A stretch of DNA of 64,000 bases from contig OZ017766.1 in NCBI GenBank assembly GCA_963969345.1, positions 1,922,001-1,986,000 of the forward strand. Reading direction: 5' to 3'. Below the pieces are notes generated by a model. That model saw nothing but the letters and a program-made list of their open reading frames with translations, was not told the DNA's origin and did not search any database. This document shows positions 1-8,793 of the stretch, one piece after another (position 1 is the first letter of the stretch; every line of letters starts with the position of its first letter). This DNA comes from Turbatrix aceti. Taxonomy: Eukaryota > Nematoda > Chromadorea > Rhabditida > Panagrolaimidae. The position numbers and the translations under genes are program-made.

Positions 1-9
1 CAGCCCGCT

Positions 10-1719
10 GCACAGTGTACTCGCGCCCTGCATTTCTGTCTCATTTAACTTTCGCCTTAGCGTACATGCGCTGCTATTAATGAGTGCGCGCGGCGGGTAG
101 CAGGCTAATACAGCTCGCGCTCGTGGCGAAAAAACAACTATGCAGTTATTTTGTTCAAAGTTTTTATTTCCTGTCGACAAAAAACATTTTTGTGAACATT
201 TTCGTGTCTTTTGTGAAAAAAAATATTAATTTTGAGCTTTATTACAAGCGTCCAAAGTTTGCCTATTTTTGATCACATTTATGCTGATAACAAAAAAAAA
301 ACGTTCAAACTTGCATATGTGAATTATGTCCACGGATGCAGGAGGTGATGGCGAATGCATTGCAAAAAAAATCACAAAAATCGGTCCTTTTTTTCCGGAG
401 AAATCAGCTGATGACTGTTTTTTCTTTATAAAAAGTGCGTGTAAAATAATTATCACGTCACTCAAAATGCGTATTTTTTTGTAAAATATAGCTTGTTGAA
501 AAATTCATATTGTGTTTAGTCTGCTTGTAAATTTTTTTGATTTCAAATTCAAAACTGATCTTGCAAGAGCTGATCAAACTTGATACACCATGCGCACGCG
601 TTTTTCAGCATTCGATGTCCAAGAAGTACCGTCTTTTTTACTGTTTAATTCAGTAAGGTCAGCAAGTTGTGTGTTAAATCCCGTGGCTGGGAAAAAACAA
701 GTCGGAACATTAAAGCAATCGGAACAGCAGAGTACGGCAACCGCGTCGCGGAAACACAACGCGTCGCGACGGCGCGAACAAGAAAGGGTGTCGCCGACGA
801 TTGGCCCTTCAGGGATGTGCTTTTGCTGTGCAAACCATTGCGTAGTTCAACTACTAACCATACCTGTTAGACTCTGCCGATGTCGACACAAACCGCTGCA
901 TTCGAAGGCACTTTGCCTCGGCTTCGTTCGCGATTGTCGTCCATAGTCGCATCCCTGAAGGGTCAATCGACGGCGACACCTCTTCATGTTTCTGCCGTCG
1001 TGCTTCCGATACGTAGTTGCCAAATGCTGCTATTCCGATTGCTTTAATGTTCCGATTAGTATTTTCCAGGCAAAACAATTTTTGCACACAAATTACTGAC
1101 CTCATTGAATTATTAGACAGTAAAAACCTGTACTTCTTGGACATCATAGGAGAAAAAACGCGTGCGCATGGTGTATCAAGTTTGATCAGCTCTTGCAAGA
1201 TCAGTTTTGAATTTGAAATCAAAAAAATTTACAAGCAGACTAAACACAATATGAATTTTTCAACAAGCTATATTTTACAAAAAAAATACGCATTTTGAGT
1301 GACGTGATAATTATTTTACACGCACTTTTTATAAAGAAAAAACAGTTATCAGCTGATTTCTCCGGAAAAAAAGGACCGATTTTTGTGATTTTTTTTGCAA
1401 TGCATTCGCCATCACCTCCTGCATCCGTGGACATAATTCACATATGCAAGTTTGAACGTTTTTTTTTTGTTATCAGCATAAATGTGATCAAAAATAGGCA
1501 AACTTTGGACGCTTGGAATAAAGCTCAAAATTAAAATTTTTTTTCACAAAAGACACGAAAATGTTCGCAAAAATGTGCTTTATCGACTTAGTACAGAAAC
1601 TAAAAAAATAATAACAAAAGTAGGATTTTTTGCTCCGAGCGCCACCTGCTACCTTTTGCGCATGCATGCAGTGCGCATGCGTTAGCAAAAGCTAAACGAG
1701 ACAATTTAGTACACTGTGC
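10..1719. mobile_element. Foldback (long inverted repeat) element, non-autonomous
   Basis: The two halves are reverse complements of each other about a centre near 870. The arms are nearly identical from about 226-600 against 1160-1534, where antisense ORF fragments of 79 codons differ at only two residues. Towards the centre (600-820 against 930-1150) they diverge, leaving a loop near 820-930. The termini are GCACAGTGTAC at 10-20 and its complement at 1709-1719. The same short direct repeat flanks them: CGCT at 6-9 and 1720-1723, extendable to CCGCTG at 5-10 and 1719-1724, as a target-site duplication would look. No transposase frame is present; the open frames inside are short and mirror each other. 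AT-rich outer arms contrast with the GC-rich gene next to it. Class unknown; a DNA-type foldback element is the simplest reading. Confidence 0.85.
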
Positions 1720-1723
1720 CGCT

Positions 1724-2567
1724 GTGCTTCTCGCCCTCGCGCTGGCAGTCGCGCTCCCCGCAACGCAGGCCGTCAAGTTCACGATCTACAACAACTGTGG
1801 AGGCACCATCTGGCCCGGCGTGCTCGGGCAAACGATCCCCGACGGCGGCGGATTCGAGCTCGGTGCCAAGCAGAGCCGCGACGTCTACGTCCCCGACGGC
1901 TGGGTGGCTGGACGATTCTGGGCACGCACGTGGTGTGACGGCAGCTACAACTGCGCCACTGGATTCTGCGGTGTAGGTTTTGGCTTCGTGCCGGGAGTTT
2001 TCAGAACAAGCTTTACGCGGTGTTTTCAGAACAAGCTCCAATGCGACGGTGCCGGTGGCCGCCCGCCAGCGTCCCTCGCCGAATTCACGCTTCACGGCGC
2101 CGGTAGCCAGGACTTTTACGACATCTCCCTCGTCGGTAGGGCTTTCTTTGCACGGGGACCCTAAAAACAAAAGATTTTCAGACGGCTGGAATGTAGAGGT
2201 TCTCGTCGAGCCCGTCGGCGGCACGTTCAGCAGCAACGGCGGCGCCTACGACTGCAAGACGATCGGGCAGTGCAACGCCGACATCAACGACCGCTGCCCC
2301 GACGAACTCAAACTCTGGAGCAACAACCAGGTCGTCGGCTGCTACAGCGCGTGCACAAAATTCAACACCGACCAGTACTGCTGCCGTGGCGCGTACGGCA
2401 CGTCCGCGACGTGCAACAGCAACAGCTGGCCCGTCAACTACCCCAAGATCTTCAAGGACATCTGTCCCCAGGACTACAGTTACGCCTACGACGACTCCAA
2501 GAGCACGTTCACGTGCCGTGGCAGCGGCGGTCGCCAATCCCCCGACTACAAGATCACTTTCTGTTGA
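1724..2567 (+). CDS. Thaumatin-like secreted protein (5' end interrupted or outside the window)
   Basis: Exons 1724-1972, 2030-2135 and 2182-2567 give 247 codons with a stop. The reading begins in a hydrophobic signal segment (LLALALAVALPATQA) followed by the thaumatin opening VKFTIYNNCGGTIWPG. Family marks follow in order: cysteine-rich core, RPPASLAEFTL, DFYDISLVDGWN, CNAD, YCCRG and a terminal DYKITFC. This family occurs in plants, arthropods and nematodes and is linked to antimicrobial or glucan-binding roles; the function here is inferred. No ATG lies in frame upstream: a TAA occurs at 1694 inside the foldback element, whose end abuts codon 1724. In bases 1-9 the frame is open (Gln-Pro-Ala), so the uninterrupted allele would read through. 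The gene may be broken, or a start may come from splicing. The 3' splice site of intron 1 is tandemly duplicated. Confidence 0.88.
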
Positions 2568-2604
2568 GTGCCAACTTGTGAGGCGTGTGTCGTTGCAAGT
2601 ATAA

Positions 2605-2610
2605 AATAAA
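2605..2610 (+). promoter_or_regulatory. Poly(A) signal of the thaumatin-like gene
   Basis: AATAAA lies 38 bp after the stop codon, in a short spacer shared with the convergent gene that ends at 2693. Confidence 0.6.
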
Positions 2611-2692
2611 GCGATTCATCCGGCGTTGGTTATTCACTTTATTCTTCAAGCATCGGGTGTCAGTTATTTTTTCAAGCATCGGAGTTAATTTT

Positions 2693-4450
2693 TCAAGGTT
2701 TAGTTTTACCGGAGTTGTCGAAAATGGCGGCGTCATCGTCGCACAGATCGAAGGTGTAGAGATCGTCCGCGGTCTGCATTCGCGCAGTCACGATGCACCG
2801 GCGTTCTGTTTTGCTAGGGACGTGCAGCGGGAGCTCCACGAGGGTTGACGACGTCTGCGGCATTGTCTGCGCCCGGTCGAAATTGTTGCAGACGTCGTTG
2901 ATGAGGAGTTCGGCGCGGTAGAAAAGCGGGGGCACGTCGAACTCAAAAACATAAAACTCCGGCGACTCGTGCATCATCTCGTAGAAGACCTGGTAGAGCG
3001 ATTCAACCTTGCCCGACGGCACCTCGGCGGCGTAAGCGACCCGCCGGCCGTTAATGTGGAAGCTGAACTTGAGCGCGTAGACGCAGGGCACTCTGCCCGG
3101 ATCCTTGTCGTAGACCTCGTTCCGCTCCTGAAAAACATTCTGAAGGCCCATCAAGGCGCCAAACCGCTTACCAAGCCCAAATACGGAAGGTCGAAGAGAG
3201 CGGTGACGGACGTCGAGTAGTGAGCCGCCTCCATGGCGACCTGTTCCTTGGACATGGGGTCCACGAAGTCCGTGTACGTCCGCAGCTCCCGAGCCGTGGG
3301 GCCGTTAAACGTGGTCGCGGCGTGGATGAATTTCCTGAAGGACACGCCGCCGTGCTTCGTCAGCCGCTTGTACCAGTTGCTGCCGTAGATCTTCTTGCCC
3401 TCAAGTTTGAAGCCGAGTGCCGCGTCCGCAAAGCCGGTCTCGCGGTAGAAGTCCACGCGGTGGGGGTACTCCTCGCCCATGACCCAGCGCCCAGTCCGAA
3501 GGTAGAAGGCAAGCATGCCGATGAGGAATACGTCCCGGTGGTCGTAGATAATGGCGCGCTTGTTCCGGTCGACGAGGGGCGCTTTGGGCAGGTCGTAGTT
3601 CACTCCGTCCACAGCGATCCCCTTAACAAAGCGCTTGCGGCCAGTCGGGACGAAGCGGCATCCCGAGAAGTCGGTCATCAGAATCTCGCCTTCGTGCGTG
3701 CAGACCACGCTGTCCGGGCTGATGCGGCCGTTCATCATGTCCCGGTCTTCGAGGTACTCGGCCGCGCGCACCAGACTGTGCATGATGTACTTCAGCGAGC
3801 GAGCATCGACGCCGCCGTCCTTCTTGTAGATGGCCTTCAGCGGCCTGTTGTGCTTCACGTACACCTTCATCTTGCGGCTCACGGGGTTGACAGTGGCGTA
3901 GAAGGCCCGCTGGATGTTTTCGTGGCGGAAGTTGAGCGTGGAGTGGAGCTCCATCGCCAGTTCGAACGCCGACTGCCGGAAATCGAGGTCGACGGAGTGG
4001 TCATCGAGGTACTGAAAAGAAAACCGATTCACCGCATCCCGCAAAGCATCCACCGACCCGATCGCCCTTGATGACCTTGGCCAGAACTTTCGCCCTGCGG
4101 CCCCGGGTGCTCGTGTGCGCGGCGTACGCCGTAACGGCCCTGTCATCGGTTTCGCGCTTCGAGGAAATCAGGTCCTGCCGAAACTTCTTGGGCTTCGAGA
4201 AGCTGGGCGTGAGAGCCAAGCCAGCGGCGTCGATGGCGAAGAATCCCTCGAGAATGAAGCGGCGGCCCATCGCGTCGGCCTCCTCCCGCAGGGCCCTGAT
4301 CTCAGGATTTTCCATGAACCGTTCCGGCCATGCGTGGCTTTCATTCACGGGCCAGGGACAGAAAATACCCATGTTAGCGGTTAGTGATAAATCGATCTGG
4401 GTGTCAGAGAATGGCGGGGACGCCGGTAACGAGTCGCGCTGATCGCGCAT
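2693..4450 (-). CDS. Kinase-like (probable pseudokinase) protein
   Basis: Three exons (4450-4058, 4011-3172, 3127-2693) encode 555 residues. The middle part has a protein-kinase C-lobe outline: an alpha-C-like helix with RHENI, then LKYIMHSLVRAAEYLEDRD, a catalytic-loop equivalent, an activation-start DFS, and DVFLIGMLAFYLRTG resembling the alpha-F region. The catalytic loop HRDxxxxN reads NGRISPDS, so the catalytic Asp and the metal-binding Asn are missing, and DFG is DFS. An active phosphotransferase is therefore unlikely. The N-terminal 130 residues are basic and unassigned; the C-terminal 145 look like a compact domain I do not recognise. The start ATG lies 114 bp after the ClC channel stop on the same strand, with an AG acceptor 8 nt before it, which suggests a downstream operon gene. 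The family assignment is inference from motifs. Confidence 0.68.
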
Positions 4451-4564
4451 TTTAATTCTGCGATTTGGACCGTTTTGCCAACTTGGCGGCACTATCAGCT
4501 GAACTTTGAGCGTTTTATTCACCGTAAAAGAGCACAAGCATCAAAGGCATCGCAACGGTGGGTG
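4451..4564 (-). promoter_or_regulatory. Intercistronic region: poly(A) signal and likely trans-splice acceptor
   Basis: On the minus strand this 114 bp spacer has AATAAA (4519-4514), about 46 nt after the ClC channel stop, and an acceptor ending in GCAG 8 nt before the next ATG. That is the usual layout of a nematode operon junction. Trans-splicing itself is inferred. Confidence 0.55.
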
Positions 4565-7500
4565 TCAGAGTGCACCTGAAACCTGCTGGAACGGCGCCGC
4601 CCGGTCTTCGTAGCGTCGTTGGTGGTGGCGATGGATGTGTCGACTGTCCAGTTTCCCATGTTCGTAGATCGCTGTTAACGCGTTTTGAATCTGAAATGCA
4701 ATGGAAGGCTGATTTCAGCAGGCAAGACTTCGACTCACCTCCTGGAAGCCGACCAGCCCGACGAGACGACCCCTGCTCACGACGAAAGCGTGGTTGAGCT
4801 CGAGCTGCGTGAAGAGCGTGTGCACCTTGTACAGCGACGTGTTGAGCACAAGCTGGAAGGGCGACTGGTCGACGGCGAGCGAATCTATCTCGATCGGCTG
4901 GAGCATCTTCGCTGACCGATCCACCAATGTGACATGGGCCTAAATTCGAAATGTGGTCTCCAAACGAATGTTTTTTTCTCACGTTTAAGTCAGTTTCTGT
5001 CTGTTTTCTGAGCAACGGTGCTAGCGGATTGTTGCGCGTGTCGTAATCCTCGTGAAGCGGGCTGGTCATCAGGAGCGTGTTGCCCGTGATACAGCGCCCG
5101 GTCAGGATGGAGTTGGTGTTCGTTGTCGAGTTGCGTCGCATGATGGAGTTGTTAGCCCCGTTATTTGTCGTGTAGTAGTCGGAGGTGGTCCTGCTGCTCT
5201 GTCTCCCGATCAGCAAGGGATCCGGGCCGAGATTGGTTGTGATGAGGTGGTAGAGGTACTTGCGACTGACTGAGCCTTGCAGGATCATGTCCACCGGGTT
5301 GTTGACCAGCGGGTAGAATCTCGCGTTCGGCGTGGTCACGAGGAGGTCTCGGAGCTCCCTGTACGTCGTCTCGCGCGAGATGAACGCAAAGTTGGTCACC
5401 ATGATCTGGCGGACCTTGATCTGGCTGACGTTGATTCTGCTGGGCGGGAGGTCTATGAGATGGGGGTAGTGCCTGAGCCTGATGATGCTCTCGTAGAGCG
5501 ACGGCGTCAGGAAGCGGGAAACCATGTTTGCCGCCATCAGGGCCACCAGCACGGGCAGCAGGCCGCACAGCTGGCGTGTGGCCTCGCACACGATCACCGC
5601 GATCGAGAACGACTGCGTCACGGCCCCGGCGAACGCGGCGGCACCGACCACGGCGTAGAGGCCGGGGTTGATCTGGGAGCCCCGGATGCCTTCCGGGAAC
5701 TCCATGTACATGATTTCCCCGAGAATCCGACCGCCACAAGCACCGAGGATGAATGCCGGGATGAACGTGGACGCCGGCAGGGCCAACGTGAGGCAGACGA
5801 CCGCCACAAAGTACTGAAAAGAAATTTCGATGCTCCCCGTCGATTTTTGTTGCACAAAACGTGACTTACATTGGCGGCGAGAAAACGGAAAAGCGAAGGC
5901 ACAACCTGGCCATCCACTGACATCCAGCGGAACACAATGTCATTGTGACAGGAGTTGGCCGTGTTGTTGAGGTCTGACATGGTGCAGTTCGCCGTGAAGT
6001 CGGAGAGCACGTCGCGGAACATGTACCGCCCGCCAATGTACTGGCCGAAGCCGCTGGGCCAGGTGACCAGACCGATCGCAGCTGCCGCGAGGATGGACAT
6101 CATGAGGTGGCTGAAGGCTTCGTGGAGTGGCTCACCTCACATAAAACCTCTCTCACCTGTTGTGACCGAACATGCGTTTGATTACTTTGTTCGTCTCGTA
6201 GAAGCGGAAGATGGAGTTGTGGATGATGATGAAGAGCGCGCCCAGTAAGCCACAAGCTATCCTGCAAACAATGTGTTGCTTAACATCCCTAATAGCGATC
6301 ACCAACCCGAGTACGATGAAGACAGGCAGTTCTTCCGCGACGAAGACCTCATTCGGCAGGTGGGTCTCGTAGTGCGCCAAGATGGTCTCGCCGACGTGCG
6401 CCGGCGCGATCCACGCGTTGGCGTAGCGCACGACAAGCGCGCCGACCGTGGTTGCAAAAAAGGAGCGCCAATAATGCTTGACGGCAAAGTACTTATGCGT
6501 GCACTCGATGGCGTACATCACGGCGCCCGCCGGCGAGCTGAACGTGCACGCGATGCCCACCGCGCAGCCAGAGAGGATGTTCTGGAACTCGCGAGACTCG
6601 GCGGAGATAAAGTTGCTGTCGTGGACGCGCTGCGTGATCCGGCTGAGACCGACACCGAGAATCGAGCCAATGTGGACGAAGCTGCCCTCCTTTCCGATAG
6701 GCAGCCCCGAGCCGATGGCGGCAATCATGCCTATCGCCTTCGCGACCATCGTCCGACCAGAGAGGTAGTTGGGCACGGCGTGGCCGTTCATGATTACCTT
6801 CAACTGGGGGATGCCGGAACCGACGGCCTGCTTCGAGATGTACTTGCAGCAGAGGCATGCCAGGGCGACGAAGAGCGTTACGTAGCCCGTCCAGCAGAGG
6901 AAGGAAAGGTGCTTGTTCTTGCGCACCTGGTCATAGAGCTCTACCTTGTCTGAAAGATGTCTTCTTGGACTCAGACAACGCGTAGAACGGAATGATTCAT
7001 GCGTGTTTACGACCCTCATTGTACACGCTGAAAAATGCAGCGCGCAAGCTCAAACAAAGTTAAACGGGCCCGGGCGGGCGTAAAACATTAAAAGCTTCTT
7101 CGATTTGTTTCCGCAAAGACTTGAGAAGCATGGTTTTGCGAAAACAACACTAAAACAGTGTTTTCAAAAGTTTGGTTTTTTAAGCCAAAGATTAGACGCT
7201 GAGAAAGAGAAAAACAAATTCAGGTGACGAATCTGCTGCCCGAGCATGCATAATCAGAGCATTTTATTGCACCCGAGCGTGTGCAATAAAATGCCCTTTG
7301 TCATGGCTCACTCACAGTAAGTCAGGTACTCAATGCTAATATCGACGCAGATGGCTACAACGGCGATGATGGTGCCGAGCAGCGCGGACAGGAACCAGTC
7401 CTCGACCAGAAAATGCACGACGCGCTGCACGTGACCTGAAAAAAACATAAAAATGCCTGATGGACATCGATTCGGAAAACGAACGCTTCAGACGATGGGC

Positions 7501-7680
7501 GAGGCTGCCGGAGACTCGATCGTAGAATTCGTTACTCTTGACGTTTTTTGGGATGAGGTAGTCGCGTTGGCCTTCCGGTTGGAAGTCGGCCGTTGTCGCT
7601 GACGACGATGAAGGGCCGGATGTATGCTGTCTGGCAGGTCGCCGCAGGTTGAGGCCAGGCTCGCGATGCGTCGGACGCAT
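4565..7680 (-). CDS. ClC-family chloride channel (CLH-type, ClC-2-like)
   Basis: Eight exons (7680-7485, 7435-7316, 6949-6307, 6261-6157, 6110-5870, 5813-4983, 4939-4739, 4690-4565) encode 820 residues. The membrane core shows the ClC anion-path motifs GSGIPQ (usually GSGIPE), GKEGSFVH with the gating glutamate, and a later LPASTFIPAFILGACGGRILGE stretch. Two cytosolic CBS domains follow, around 566-650 and 725-790, separated by an Asn/Thr-rich linker. Vertebrate ClC-1/2 and nematode CLH proteins share this plan: plasma-membrane dimeric chloride channels modulated through the CBS pair. The start at 7680 is the first usable Met; an upstream exon cannot be excluded. Odd points are a 45 nt in-frame intron (6306-6262) with a GTTGGT donor and a strong hairpin just inside intron 2. 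It is probably the first gene of an operon with the kinase-like protein. Confidence 0.93.
7259..7294. repeat. Perfect 14 bp hairpin inside ClC channel intron 2
   Basis: GCATTTTATTGCAC and its exact reverse complement flank an 8 nt loop. The structure starts about 20 nt inside the intron, next to the 5' splice site at 7315. The arm sequence includes AATAAA on either strand, so an intronic poly(A) signal would sit inside the RNA stem. Confidence 0.8.
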
Positions 7681-8516
7681 TCCTGAATTGTTGGACGCGT
7701 TGAAGTGACACGCGACTCGGTCGAAGGGAGGTGATCACAGCGCGCAGTGCCAGGCGCACGGAGATGTCGTAGTCACAGACGCTGATGCACAACAGCCAGC
7801 CGCACCGCCAGCTCCGACCGGTTTTGTGGAAAAGGTGGCGGGGGGAAAAGTATCGACGCGAAGGGTTCACCGACCTTGTCGCCCATGTGCACCGGCGGAG
7901 GCAATCGATGCTCGGTCGTCGGAAGTTCAGAAGCCAGAAATGATTGATCGATTGGATGTCTGCCCTTCGCCTTGTCTAAATTCCAAGTTTCTGGCCATTA
8001 TGCCTAATTTAGCCGTGTCGTCGTGTGATTATTAATGATGGTTCTAATTCGCATCGATCTGACGCAAACGGTAAGAATGGAAAGTTTTTATTTCCCCCAT
8101 GGTGTCATGGGATGACGGGAATCACGAAATGCCTCGCAATCTGATTGCCCGGGGGCAGATATAATTTTGACAACTAATCATCACTGCAGAATTCTTCCAG
8201 GTTGCGCCCAAGCATGCTTTATGGCAAATAACGTTAAATACATATGGCGTTCTACGCTTAACAAACAGGCAAAAACATCCATAAAGCCTCACTGAACGAC
8301 GACAATTCGATTATTCTTTACAGAGCCCGCGATCCAGCATTCCAGGCGACAGAAGCGGATTCAGAAAGCTTACTTCGGGCCCCGGGAGACAACTGCAAGA
8401 TCCAAGCCGAGAACAATTTTATTGTCATCGTCTAGCGCAAAAATATGAGATTCGGTCAGCTTGCATAAATCGTACGGTATATCTGGGACGGTCATTGTTG
8501 AAGATTTGAAGGACGT
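7681..8516. other. Intergenic, upstream of the ClC channel gene
   Basis: The first 200 bp are GC-rich with open frames in several phases and could hold an upstream exon or 5' UTR of the ClC gene; no clear splice-linked ATG was found. The remainder is ordinary spacer, with no RNA gene seen. Confidence 0.5.
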
Positions 8517-8793
8517 CTAGCGCCGGATGTGGCGAAATCCGTTGAGAGCTCGGAGCATGTTGAGTGCGTTCTTTGATGCTTCCGGATCGGCGTAGGCTTT
8601 GTACTGCCGCTTATTGTCGGAAAACCTTTGCAACTGCGACGCAAACTCGCCGAATTCGGATTCTGAAACTTTGTGTTTATTAATGCATCAGACCCGCCGT
8701 TGATCAACCTTCCAGGGGCAACGCCAGAATGACATTGCAGATGAATAGAATGCTGACGACGACGAACAGGTACATTTTGCCCAGAGACATCAT
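8517..8793 (-). CDS. Neuropeptide-like precursor (signal peptide plus one KR/RR-bounded peptide)
   Basis: Two exons, 8793-8709 and 8662-8517, join in phase to encode 76 residues. Residues 1-24 are a classical signal peptide (LFVVVSILFICNVILALP). After a short acidic spacer comes Lys-Arg at 46-47, then a peptide from Gln48 to Ile74 (starting QYKAYADPEAS, ending LRALNGFRHI), then a terminal Arg-Arg and the stop. Prohormone convertase at KR and carboxypeptidase trimming of RR would release one 27-residue peptide with an N-terminal Gln able to form pyroglutamate; no Gly amidation signal. I do not recognise the family. It stands alone in a gene-poor region. The donor (GGTTGATC) and acceptor (TTTCAG) are acceptable but not strong. 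Confidence 0.72.

Noticed and set aside
590..1298. Open frames of 60-120 codons inside the foldback element.
   Set aside because: They mirror each other on opposite arms, as expected from palindromic sequence, and match no transposase.
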